DNA of 64,000 nt from Chitinophagaceae bacterium. GTDB taxonomy: Bacteria; Bacteroidota; Bacteroidia; Chitinophagales; Chitinophagaceae. Position numbers and translations under genes: made by a program. The stretch spans positions 62,001 to 126,000 of the forward strand of contig JAEUVJ010000065.1 in assembly GCA_016787085.1 (NCBI GenBank), read 5' to 3'. This document shows, piece by piece, positions 44,527-52,683 of this stretch (positions are counted from its first letter, which is position 1; each line of letters opens with the position of its first letter). The notes under the pieces are model-generated. The model did not search any database, was not told where the DNA came from, and saw only the letters and a program-made list of their open reading frames with translations.

Positions 44527-46002
44527 ATGGCGCTGACTAATCAGCAGAAGAACCAGCATTTACTCTGGAGAGCGGGTTTTGGCCCTGCAGTAGAGCAGCT
44601 TGGCGACCTGTCCAGGTATTCTTCCAAAGAATTTTACAAAGCCCTTGTTAAAGCCTCTTCCAGAAAACCTGACTATATCAATGTAGCCGATAATTATCTG
44701 CAGGGCCTGGTGATGGGTATTGACGCCGTTGGCCAGATGCAGAAAAAAGAGCTTTCCGCAGAAGAAAGAAAACAGGTGCAGCAAAAGAACCGGGAAGGCA
44801 TCCGCAACCTGAACCTGTACTGGCTGAAGGAAATGATCAACAGCGGGGCGCAGCTCAGGGAGAAAATGGCTTTCTTCTGGCATGGTCATTTTGCCTGCCG
44901 CAATCTTAATGTTTTTTACCAGCAGGGTTTGCTCGACATTCTCCGCCGAAACGCACTAGGAAATTTTGGCACCATGCTGAAAGAGGTTTCCCGGTCGGCA
45001 GCGATGCTGAATTTTTTAAATAACCAGCAAAACCGGAAAGACCATCCTAATGAGAACTTTGCCCGTGAAGTGATGGAACTCTTTACCCTTGGCCGCGGGA
45101 ATTACACAGAGAATGATATCAAAGAAGCGGCAAGGGCCTTTACCGGCTGGGGGTCTAACCTGAAGGGTGAATTTGTATTCAGAAAATTTCAGCATGACTT
45201 TGATTCCAAAACCGTACTTGGCTATACCGGTAATTTTGATGGCGGCGAAGTATTGGATATTCTATTAGAGCAAAAGCAAACGGCAAAGTATATCACTCAG
45301 AAAATATATAAGTTCCTGGTGAATGAGGAGGCAGATACGGATAAAGTGAACTGGCTGGCGGATAGATTCTATACAAATAAGTATGATATCTCTAAACTGC
45401 TGGAGGATATTTTTACCAGTGATTGGTTCTTTGAAGAAAAGAATATGGGGGTGAAAATAAAATCACCGGTAGAGCTGATGGCCGGTATCCAGCGTATGCT
45501 GCCGATGACACTGGAGAATGAAGAGGCTTTGCTGATCCTTCAGCGGGTATTAGGACAGGTGCTGTTCTATCCGCCCAACGTGGCGGGATGGCCCGGCGGG
45601 AAAACATGGATTGACAGCTCTACACTAATGATGCGTATGCGCATACCGCAACTGATCAATGATGCCGATGAAATGAATGTGAGCCCCAAAGATGATGATG
45701 ACCAGATGATGGGCCGGAAAGATGCTGAGGATAAGGCTAAAAAACCTGCAGAAGGTGCTAAAGGAAACGTATTAAAGAGGCAGCAGATTAATGCCAACGT
45801 TGACTGGACCCTGTACGTTAAGCACCTGGATAAAACAGCCAGGGAAAGTTTGGTGGGTGCTATGTCAAAAATTTTATTGCAGGTAAAACCTACGATCAGT
45901 AATGAAGTGATAAGGCAATATGCAGATGAAAGCGCCAGGGAGAGTTTCATCAAAACGGCTACGATACAGATCATGAGTACACCGGAATACCAGTTGTGTT
46001 AA
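44527..46002 (+). CDS. DUF1800 family protein
   Basis: The 491-residue product fits the DUF1800 family throughout: LLWRAGFGPAVEQL at the start, KMAFFWHGHFA near residue 116, ENFAREVMELFTLGRGNYTENDIKEAARAFTGW near 177-209, and the final VAGWPGGKTWIDSSTLMMRMR near 352. There is a Lys/Asp-rich insert of about 35 residues near residues 385-420. Family members usually occur next to DUF1501 proteins, as here; the function is unknown though a role in secretion or surface assembly has been suggested. No signal peptide is visible. A palindromic repeat starts immediately after the stop codon. Confidence 0.92.
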   Translation: MALTNQQKNQHLLWRAGFGPAVEQLGDLSRYSSKEFYKALVKASSRKPDYINVADNYLQGLVMGIDAVGQMQKKELSAEERKQVQQKNREGIRNLNLYWLKEMINSGAQLREKMAFFWHGHFACRNLNVFYQQGLLDILRRNALGNFGTMLKEVSRSAAMLNFLNNQQNRKDHPNENFAREVMELFTLGRGNYTENDIKEAARAFTGWGSNLKGEFVFRKFQHDFDSKTVLGYTGNFDGGEVLDILLEQKQTAKYITQKIYKFLVNEEADTDKVNWLADRFYTNKYDISKLLEDIFTSDWFFEEKNMGVKIKSPVELMAGIQRMLPMTLENEEALLILQRVLGQVLFYPPNVAGWPGGKTWIDSSTLMMRMRIPQLINDADEMNVSPKDDDDQMMGRKDAEDKAKKPAEGAKGNVLKRQQINANVDWTLYVKHLDKTARESLVGAMSKILLQVKPTISNEVIRQYADESARESFIKTATIQIMSTPEYQLC

Positions 46003-46042
46003 ACCCCTGTCCCCTAAAGGGGGACTTAGGTTTGATTAGTCA
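46003..46042. repeat. palindromic repeat element, copy 1
   Basis: Palindrome GTCCCC/GGGGAC (46009-46025) in the context ACCCCTGTCCCCTAAAGGGG, followed by TTAGGTTTGATTAGTCA. The same style of element occurs, in opposite orientation, at 46188 and again at 51901. Confidence 0.6.
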
Positions 46043-46162
46043 ATTTATAAAAAAATAGTTCTTAAAACAGAAAGATACAGGTTATGTCTATGGCAAGTGA
46101 ACAATAATTTGACCTATGTTGCTTCACACCATAGTCCCTTGTTCGTTATTAAATTTTTAAAC

Positions 46163-46215
46163 GCAACATTGGTAAACTAATGTTGCTAAACTCCCCTTTA
46201 GGGGATGGGGGTGTT
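46163..46215. repeat. hairpin and palindromic repeat element, copy 2
   Basis: First a perfect hairpin GCAACATT/AATGTTGC (46163-46186), then CTCCCCTTTAGGGGATGGGGGTG (46191-46213), an inverted relative of copy 1. The element ends directly before the DUF1501 start codon. Together with copy 1 it brackets the 213-base gap between the DUF1800 and DUF1501 genes. Confidence 0.55.
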
Positions 46216-47415
46216 ATGTATATCAAACGTAAAGAATTCATCCAGGTTGGTTCATTGGCAACAGCATCGCTCATGCTTCCAAAATTCCTGAAAGCATTTG
46301 AAGGCCAGATCATGGTGCCGTCGGGTAACAAAGTGGTAGTGATACTACAGCTAAGCGGCGGCAATGACGGACTGAATACAGTGATACCTGTCAGAAACGA
46401 CTTGTACTACAAAGCAAGGCCGCGGCTCGGTATTGAAAAAACAAAGGCCTTATCGCTGACGGATGAAGCGGGTTTACATCCAGCCTTATCCGGCTTCAAA
46501 GAATTATATGACGACGGCAGTCTTGGTATAATAAATAATGTAGGTTACCCCAATCCAGACCGTTCACATTTCCGGAGCATGGATATATGGCATACCGCCA
46601 GCCAGAGCAGCGAATACTGGAGTACCGGCTGGGTGGGTCGTTACCTCGATGCGCAATGTAACGGCTGCGACAAACCGACACAGGCCATAGAAATAGACGA
46701 TGTGCTAAGTCTTTCGATGAAGGGCGACAATATAAAGGGTATTGCAGTTAAAGATCCGAGGCGGCTATATGGCACATCAAATGAAAAATTTTTCCGGGAC
46801 GTATTGAAGAATCACCAGGATGAGGCAGGCGAACAACCGGTTGACTATTTATACAAGACAATGGCAGAGACGCTTTCGTCGGCTGATTACATTTTTAAGC
46901 AAAGCCGGATGCATCCTTCTTCAGCCGACTATCCCAAGACGGATCTTGGCAACAGCCTGAAAACGATCGCTTCCCTGATCTTCTCTGATATCAATACGAA
47001 GGTATATTATGTTTCACTGGGAAGTTTTGATACGCATATCAACCAGGATATGCAGCAGCAAAGACTGTTCACAGAAATGAATGATGCCGTGAAGGCTTTT
47101 GTAAAAGACCTGAAGGCCAATCACCGCTTTGATGATGTCTTGTTCTTTACTTTTTCCGAATTCGGAAGAAGGGTATCGCAGAATGCGAGCGGTGGTACCG
47201 ATCATGGAACAGCGAATAATATGTTTTTGATAAGCGGGGGGTTAAAACAGAAAGGGGTCATCAATGAATTGCCCGACCTGGCCGACCTGCAGGAAGGCGA
47301 CCTGAAGTATAAAGTGGATTTTAAAAATGTGTATGCAACTGTATTAAATAAATGGCTGAGTGCAGATGACCGGCAGATACTGGGTAAGCGATATGAGTAT
47401 ATGAACTTCATTTAA
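46216..47415 (+). CDS. DUF1501 family protein
   Basis: The start at 46216 (MYIKRKEFIQVGSLATASLM) is chosen because the codons upstream fall inside a palindromic repeat. The 399-residue protein shows the family pattern: a twin-arginine-like or simple signal region (KRKEFIQVG...), VVVILQLSGGNDGLNTVIPV near residue 37, NPDRSHFRSMDIWHTA near 118, and the C-terminal FSEFGRRVSQNASGGTDHGTAN near 312-333. DUF1501 proteins are related to sulfatase/phosphatase folds and are often exported. It forms a pair with the DUF1800 protein upstream. Function is unknown. Confidence 0.9.
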   Translation: MYIKRKEFIQVGSLATASLMLPKFLKAFEGQIMVPSGNKVVVILQLSGGNDGLNTVIPVRNDLYYKARPRLGIEKTKALSLTDEAGLHPALSGFKELYDDGSLGIINNVGYPNPDRSHFRSMDIWHTASQSSEYWSTGWVGRYLDAQCNGCDKPTQAIEIDDVLSLSMKGDNIKGIAVKDPRRLYGTSNEKFFRDVLKNHQDEAGEQPVDYLYKTMAETLSSADYIFKQSRMHPSSADYPKTDLGNSLKTIASLIFSDINTKVYYVSLGSFDTHINQDMQQQRLFTEMNDAVKAFVKDLKANHRFDDVLFFTFSEFGRRVSQNASGGTDHGTANNMFLISGGLKQKGVINELPDLADLQEGDLKYKVDFKNVYATVLNKWLSADDRQILGKRYEYMNFI

Positions 47416-47447
47416 TAAACAGGGGCTAACAGCCCCTGTTTATTTTT
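47415..47447 (+). terminator. terminator after DUF1501 gene
   Basis: Perfect 13-bp arms ATAAACAGGGGCT/AGCCCCTGTTTAT with a three-base loop followed by TTTTA; it overlaps the last base of the stop codon. Confidence 0.9.
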
Positions 47448-47562
47448 AGCGACAGATGTATCATTTGCTAAGGGATCGAAACGATGCATGTATGCATCGG
47501 TTTCATAAAGCAGAAAGCCGGGGAATACCCCCAGCCTCTTATTGAATAACGGATGAAAAGGT

Positions 47563-48603
47563 TCAATGGACAGTACCAGGACCTGACGGGGATACGACCG
47601 GGCAGGTTCTTGGCATATATTTTACCAGTTTGTCCCCTTCCCGGCTGGCATCACAAACGATATAACCTTTTGAATTAATTGAAAAACTGTTGTACCTGCT
47701 TTTTCCCTGTACGGGGATATCGGGTATCTGAGTCCATTCATCTGTTGCCGGATTGTATTTATAAAAATCCGGGTATTCGATCCATGAGCCGCTCAACCAC
47801 CTGGCTCCTCCGCCGGCATACGCATAATCCCCGATCACGAATGCGTTGGTATGTATTCGTGGATCGCCGTCATAGTGTGTTTTCATATCCCATGTATCAG
47901 TCCACGGGTTGTATTCGAATACCGAATTGCTGTAGACATCTCCATAGTTAAATTTGATCTTGCCATTGACCAGGTATCCCCGGCTTCCAACACAAAAACC
48001 CGTAGCCTCACTCACGCCTATCGTGTTAAAATCAGCTTTTTGAGTCCAGCTATTCATAACAGGGTTGTATTCCCAGGTTTCTTTGGAATTGTACATGCCT
48101 CCATTCTGATGATAAGTGCCTCCCATTACATATCCCCTGTTGCCGATTGCAAAAGTAGCTATCCCATCTTCGCCGATTCCCGGGTAAGCTGTTTTTGGGG
48201 TAAATGTATTGGTAGTAAAATCATATTGATAAAACAGGGATGAACCACTGTCGCCAATATATCCTTTGTTGTTGATGGTAAATGCAAATGCGGTCGGATG
48301 GTTAGTGAAGATGGGTATGTTGGAGTACATGCTCTGCCAGGTAATGCCATCATAAATATGTACAGTCTTATTTGCACCAACGGTGCTGGGGTAATCGAAC
48401 ACATACACTTTGTTATTGTAAACAAGGTGAAGAACATTGATTCCCGGGTCAAATGCACCGGCTTCGGCCCAGGTATTACCATAACAGGGGTTGGATACAT
48501 TGACAGACACCAAAATTTGTTCGGTCACTATGTCTTTTTTTTCTTTTTTGCAGGCGGATAGCAAAACTGCGAGAGAAATAAAAAGTAAATAAGTTCTTCT
48601 CAT
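47563..48603 (-). CDS. kelch-repeat lipoprotein (copy 1)
   Basis: The 346-residue product has a lipoprotein signal with Cys18 (LLSACKKEKKD) and then five to six kelch repeats forming a beta-propeller. Visible repeats include RGYVMGGTYHQNG with WEYNPVMNSWTQKADF, RGYLVNGKIKF with FEYNPWTDTWDMKTHY, and YAYAGGG with FYKYNPATDEWTQIPDI. It is likely exposed on the cell surface, where propellers of this kind bind proteins or glycans. It lies 28 bases behind its paralogue (48632-49651) and the pair is clearly a tandem duplication. Ligand unknown. Confidence 0.9.
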   Translation of the reverse strand: MRRTYLLFISLAVLLSACKKEKKDIVTEQILVSVNVSNPCYGNTWAEAGAFDPGINVLHLVYNNKVYVFDYPSTVGANKTVHIYDGITWQSMYSNIPIFTNHPTAFAFTINNKGYIGDSGSSLFYQYDFTTNTFTPKTAYPGIGEDGIATFAIGNRGYVMGGTYHQNGGMYNSKETWEYNPVMNSWTQKADFNTIGVSEATGFCVGSRGYLVNGKIKFNYGDVYSNSVFEYNPWTDTWDMKTHYDGDPRIHTNAFVIGDYAYAGGGARWLSGSWIEYPDFYKYNPATDEWTQIPDIPVQGKSRYNSFSINSKGYIVCDASREGDKLVKYMPRTCPVVSPSGPGTVH

Positions 48604-48631
48604 AAAAATTAAATTGCTCAGAAGAAATGTT

Positions 48632-49651
48632 TTAATTCACTGAAACTGCCAAACTCCCGGTTGGGCTTGAGAAACAAATCCTCGGTGTATACTTTTGCAT
48701 TTTATAGCCGACGCTGGTACTCGGGTGATCTTTTATAAAATAACCCCGCGAGTTGATTGACCAGTTCGCGACTATCGGGCCCTGGTCAGGAGTATCGGCC
48801 ATTCTTTCCCAGCTATTGTCAACCGGGTCATACTTGTAGAAATCTATGAAACGCACTTCTTCATTCCGGCCACCTCCTACATAACCATAATTTGAGATCA
48901 CAAACGAGCGACTGTAAGACCGCGCTGACGCGGGAAAGGCAGCCTTTGTTGCCCAGCTATTAGTAGCGGGATTGTATTGTAACAAGCTATTGTAATAATA
49001 CGTATTGCCGCCGGAAGATATATGACCGTTTACCATATAACCTTTGTTGCCAACGCTAAAACCGGTAGCACTTTCTCTCCCGAAGCCCGGATGATTGCCC
49101 TTGTCTTCCCAGCTATTGTCAACCGGATCATATTCCCATATATCCGTTTTATACCCGTCATGTGAATTTCCTCCCACTACATATCCTTTGCCATTAATGG
49201 CGAAATAGGCGGGGTTGAATCTCCAGCCACCCGGAAAATCACCTTTTAATGTCCAGGTATTTGAAGCAAAATCATATTCATAAACTTTCATCCAGTTATT
49301 GGGACCATAACCTACATAGGCTTTGTCACCCAGCACAAATTTGAACTGTGCATAGAGAGTTTGAAAGGGGACATTGCAGGGAAGGGTTTGCCAGGAGCTG
49401 CCGTTGTAAATGGTCACGGTATTTTCGTAAGGTGCTGCCGGGCTGTTCTTGTAAAAAAAGTAAACAGAATTGTTATAAGCAAAATGGGTATAGCTGATGC
49501 CGCCATTTACTGCCAGGTTACCTGCCCATGTGTTGCCGGTACAAGAACCTGCTGTTACAGCAACTTCGGCTGGTGTAGTTATTACTTCCTTATTTTGTTT
49601 ACTGCAACCAATTACGATTAGTGCGGGGATGAGGATGGAATGTGATTTCAT
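48632..49651 (-). CDS. kelch-repeat lipoprotein (copy 2)
   Basis: The 339-residue lipoprotein (Cys16 in LIVIGCSKQNK) is a paralogue of the gene just downstream and shares the same domain order, for example a GNTWAGNLAV start corresponding to GNTWAEAGAF in copy 1. The kelch repeats include KGYVVGGNSHDG with WEYDPVDNSWEDKGNHP, KGYMVNGHIS with LQYNPATNSWATKAAFP, and YGYVGGG with FYKYDPVDNSWERMADTP. It is presumably outer-surface exposed. It lies 34 bases behind the FG-GAP propeller gene, so the three may be one transcript. Confidence 0.9.
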   Translation of the reverse strand: MKSHSILIPALIVIGCSKQNKEVITTPAEVAVTAGSCTGNTWAGNLAVNGGISYTHFAYNNSVYFFYKNSPAAPYENTVTIYNGSSWQTLPCNVPFQTLYAQFKFVLGDKAYVGYGPNNWMKVYEYDFASNTWTLKGDFPGGWRFNPAYFAINGKGYVVGGNSHDGYKTDIWEYDPVDNSWEDKGNHPGFGRESATGFSVGNKGYMVNGHISSGGNTYYYNSLLQYNPATNSWATKAAFPASARSYSRSFVISNYGYVGGGRNEEVRFIDFYKYDPVDNSWERMADTPDQGPIVANWSINSRGYFIKDHPSTSVGYKMQKYTPRICFSSPTGSLAVSVN

Positions 49652-49685
49652 AATAGATGGTTGAAGAGGTTATTATGATAAGGAT

Positions 49686-51113
49686 TTAATTGCTGATATT
49701 CAGAAATAATACATTTCCGCTCTGTTGACCATTGGCATTGGATACAGGATTCCCAAAAATGCAATAATCGCCACTCACGGCTACAATATCAGCACCCGGC
49801 GGATAAGGCACCTGGTCGTAACCTCCGGCAGGAGATGAAAAGCTGATTTCTCTTACATAATCCCAACCAGCAGTATTCGGCCGCCTTTTATACAGGTAAG
49901 AGCTTTTTCTGCCGTTCAAAAAATCACCCACCAGCAAATAGTCGTTTGTCATGCTGATGCTTAATCCAAATCCACCCCCTACTGAAGCATTGTACAATTG
50001 ACTGCCGAAACTCCAGGTGCTTCCTGTCCGTTGATAAGTATATACAAAGCCGTATCCAGCCCCGGTACCGGGCCTGCTGATCACCGCATAGTTGCTGGTA
50101 ATATCTACTGAAAGCCCGAAGCCTGTTGTATTGTTAGCTGGATTATTGATATTGGTCTGGAAATTCCAGGTGCTGCCACCAAAGACATAGATACATACCA
50201 TTCCTGCATTGGCATTAGCTCCAACATCAGCGCTTGAACAGGAAGCTATCGCATAGTCACCTTCCATTCTTACCGTGATGCCAAAAGACTCATTTGCCTG
50301 GAAACCGGGTCTGTAAAATTTATTGACCTGGGTCCATGTAACTCCGCTACGATGAAAAAAATAAATACTGCCGGTGTTTGCTACCGCCCCGTTATCATCA
50401 CCAACAGCACCTACAATCAGCCTATCATTGCTGATGGAAACACTCCAGCCGAAATAATCATTTTCTGCGAAATCACCCGGCCTTATTTTGTATTCCTGTA
50501 TCCAGGCACCTGCTACCCGGTGAAAAATATATACCGAACCATGACCATCTATCGGACCCGTGTTATCGCCATAAGCACTTACAGCAATATAGTCGCCGCT
50601 GATGCTTACCGCATAGCCAAATTGATCATTGGCAATTCCATCATTAGCGGTCAGCCTCGCTACCTGTATCCAGGTGCCATTGATACGTTCAAAAACATAA
50701 GCCGATCCTCTGGCAACACCATTGACCTCATCAGGCGGTGCACCCGCAATAGCATAATTGCCGCTAATGTCAACACTAAAACCAAAATAATCTGCTGCGC
50801 CTACACTATCAGGTGTACGTTCGAGACCGGGCAGGTTGTTAAGCGTAGTAAATACAAGTGGTTGCCAGTTCACACCGTCGAACATAAACAAACAACTTTT
50901 GTCAGTGTCAAATACAAGCAGTCCTGCTGCAGGGGATGCAATAGCTTTTCGTTGCAACGATGTGGTTCTTGGCAGCAATACTCCTTTATTGCTGCTGGAA
51001 ATATCCAGCGCTGCACTATTGTCGGGAGTGGTAGTGCCAACGCCTACGGATTGACCCATAGCCACATGTATAAAAAAGGAGAAACAAGCAGTAAGTATGA
51101 TGTTAGGTTTCAT
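49686..51113 (-). CDS. secreted FG-GAP-type beta-propeller protein
   Basis: The 475-residue protein has a signal peptide (about 1-20, ending AMGQS), an N-terminal adhesin/fibre-like segment VGVGTTTPDNSAALDISSSN often found in Bacteroidota surface proteins, and about six to seven FG-GAP-like repeats of the form DYFGFSVDISGNYAIAGAP, DQFGYAVSISGDYIAVSA and DYFGWSVSISNDRLIVGA. These build an integrin-alpha-like seven-bladed propeller. No type IX sorting domain is obvious at the C-terminus, which ends in FGNPVSNANGQQSGNVLFLNIS. Probably a surface binding protein. Together with the kelch genes it may form an operon. Confidence 0.85.
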   Translation of the reverse strand: MKPNIILTACFSFFIHVAMGQSVGVGTTTPDNSAALDISSSNKGVLLPRTTSLQRKAIASPAAGLLVFDTDKSCLFMFDGVNWQPLVFTTLNNLPGLERTPDSVGAADYFGFSVDISGNYAIAGAPPDEVNGVARGSAYVFERINGTWIQVARLTANDGIANDQFGYAVSISGDYIAVSAYGDNTGPIDGHGSVYIFHRVAGAWIQEYKIRPGDFAENDYFGWSVSISNDRLIVGAVGDDNGAVANTGSIYFFHRSGVTWTQVNKFYRPGFQANESFGITVRMEGDYAIASCSSADVGANANAGMVCIYVFGGSTWNFQTNINNPANNTTGFGLSVDITSNYAVISRPGTGAGYGFVYTYQRTGSTWSFGSQLYNASVGGGFGLSISMTNDYLLVGDFLNGRKSSYLYKRRPNTAGWDYVREISFSSPAGGYDQVPYPPGADIVAVSGDYCIFGNPVSNANGQQSGNVLFLNISN

Positions 51114-51199
51114 AATGTTCTTGCAGTAAAATTTCAGTTTGTATTTAGCCGAACCAGTCCCAAAATGGGTATGTGAATTCAGCCGGTTTTAGTTAATGA

Positions 51200-51781
51200 C
51201 TAACGGCATTGAAATCTTGTCGCTGCATCCGGATTGCTATGCTGGGTCAATACCACCTGGGTAGGTGAATAATTTAAACCCGGGCTTGCCGTGGAAATAT
51301 AATAGCCGGGCTTGTCTACACTTTCTATAGCTACTGTTTTCACGCCATTTACTTTAGGCATGTCATGTATAAAAAATTTGTACCCGTCCCCGCCGGGATC
51401 CTCGGTTTCACTATTGCCAAGCGTGGTGCGCAGGTGTACTTCCTGGCCATTACTGGAAAGCCCGGCAAATAACCAGCGTTTTCTTTCTCTTTCAAACTGT
51501 ATCTTATAGCATATTTCGTTGGTATACTCGGTTCGCGCAAGTGACACGATGAATTCACAGTAATTATCCAGGGCCAATTGTGTCAAGCTGTAAGATTTTA
51601 AAACTTCTGAGCGTTTCATACTATTCCCTGACAGCTCCAGGTATGTGTATTTGTCGGCGGATGCGTCAGTTGTTAATATCCAGTTCTGCGGCCAATGTTC
51701 CAGTAATGGCTGTACTGTCGAATCTTTCTTACAGGAGATCAAAAATAAACAGCTCGCAAAGAGCAAAAATCTATATTTCAT
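51200..51781 (-). CDS. lipoprotein with a probable beta-trefoil-like end, unknown function
   Basis: The 193-residue product has a lipoprotein signal (Cys17 in LFLISCKKDS). The remainder is mixed beta structure; the C-terminal stretch KPGYYISTASPGLNYSPTQVVLTQ resembles the repeated units of beta-trefoil (ricin- or actin-crosslinking-like) lectin domains, but only one clear unit is seen. It is likely the first gene of the lipoprotein run that includes the FG-GAP and kelch genes, with 86 bases between it and the FG-GAP gene. The function is unknown and the trefoil call is tentative. Confidence 0.7.
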   Translation of the reverse strand: MKYRFLLFASCLFLISCKKDSTVQPLLEHWPQNWILTTDASADKYTYLELSGNSMKRSEVLKSYSLTQLALDNYCEFIVSLARTEYTNEICYKIQFERERKRWLFAGLSSNGQEVHLRTTLGNSETEDPGGDGYKFFIHDMPKVNGVKTVAIESVDKPGYYISTASPGLNYSPTQVVLTQHSNPDAATRFQCR

Positions 51782-51900
51782 GATTAATGGTTTTATAATT
51801 GAAAGAAAAACGCAGGCATTTGACCTGAAAAGCAGGTAACCCCGGCTTTTAAACTTTTATTAAATACCCTGTAAAGTTTCTGTAATAGTATAGATGAATC

Positions 51901-51932
51901 AACCCCAAAAAGGGGGTAGGGTGATTAGTCAT
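51901..51932. repeat. palindromic repeat element, copy 3
   Basis: AACCCCAAAAAGGGGGTAGG followed by GTGATTAGTCA, matching the AAAGGGGG...GATTAGTCA half of copy 1 (46003-46042). Confidence 0.45.
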
Positions 51933-51934
51933 CG

Positions 51935-52023
51935 GGTCATTAAAGTCAAACAGGTCATACGATTCAGCCATGACAAATCATTTAACCTGTTGTGTAAACG
52001 GGTTCTATTTGACTTTAATGACC
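51935..52023. repeat. perfect 16-bp inverted repeat pair around a 57-bp centre
   Basis: GGTCATTAAAGTCAAA (51935-51950) is the exact reverse complement of TTTGACTTTAATGACC (52008-52023). A second, inner pair AACAGGT/ACCTGTT is nested inside. The right arm ends 12 bases before the stop codon of the response-regulator gene. No T-run follows it, so a terminator is unlikely; a remnant mobile repeat is one explanation. Confidence 0.6.
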
Positions 52024-52035
52024 TGATTGACTTTA

Positions 52036-52665
52036 TTACACCAGCCTTTCATTGATGGCCTTGCTGACCGCTTCAGTAGCAGAGTGTACTTGTAATTTCT
52101 CGTAGATCTTTTTAATATAAGACCGGACAGTCTCAAAAGAGATACCAAGTTCGGCGGCGATCATTTTATAACTATTGCCTTTGCAGAGCAGGGCCAGGAT
52201 TTCTTTTTCCCTTTTGGTGAAGTCGTAATTATGCTGTGTCGCCGATTGTTGCATAGAGACCATGATCATCTTGGCAACAGAAGGACTTAAGGAAGCGCCT
52301 TCGGCCAGTACTTCTTTGATAGCGGGGATTAATTTTTCGGAAACATCTTTTTTCAGCAAATAACCGGAGGCGCCGGCACGAATCGCATCCAGGATATGGG
52401 TATTGTCATCAAATACGGTAAGCATGATAATATGCACTTTCTTGTTAAACACCCTGATCTTTTTTACGGCTTCTATCCCGGTCATGCCCGGCATATCAAT
52501 ATCCATCAGGATGACATGGGGCGGACTGTTCTTTACTTCCGTTTCTGCTTTGGTACAATTATCAAAGCTGGCCGTAACGACAAATTCTTCGGAGAGGGAA
52601 AGCAGTTCTTCCAGTCCATGCCGTAAAGCGGCGTTATCATCATAAATATGTATCAAGGTGGACAT
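52036..52665 (-). CDS. NarL/LuxR-type response regulator
   Basis: The 209-residue protein has an N-terminal receiver domain with the phosphoacceptor Asp55 (VILMDIDMPG), acidic Asp9/Asp10, Thr83 and Lys105, and a C-terminal LuxR-type helix-turn-helix (about residues 145-209; FTKREKEILALLCKGNSYKMIAAELGI and SFETVRSYIKKIYEKLQVHS). Phosphorylation should alter DNA binding. It starts 18 bases after the stop of the sensor kinase gene and so is very probably its cognate partner. Targets are unknown; the neighbouring lipoprotein genes are candidates. Confidence 0.95.
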   Translation of the reverse strand: MSTLIHIYDDNAALRHGLEELLSLSEEFVVTASFDNCTKAETEVKNSPPHVILMDIDMPGMTGIEAVKKIRVFNKKVHIIMLTVFDDNTHILDAIRAGASGYLLKKDVSEKLIPAIKEVLAEGASLSPSVAKMIMVSMQQSATQHNYDFTKREKEILALLCKGNSYKMIAAELGISFETVRSYIKKIYEKLQVHSATEAVSKAINERLV

Positions 52666-52683
52666 CCTACTAAATTAATTTGC

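Noticed and set aside
47466..47510. Terminator between the DUF1501 and kelch genes on the minus strand
   Set aside because: A near-palindrome (GATGCAT type) is present but no T-run follows it on the minus strand.
49686..51113. Phage tail fibre gene
   Set aside because: The N-terminal VGVGTTTPDNSAALDIS segment resembles fibre-like proteins, but the rest is an FG-GAP propeller with a signal peptide and there are no phage neighbours.
50352..51176. Long open frame (274 codons) on the plus strand
   Set aside because: It lies antisense to the FG-GAP propeller gene, is rich in Ile, Thr, Arg and Tyr without a recognisable domain, and is explained by the codon pattern of the gene opposite.
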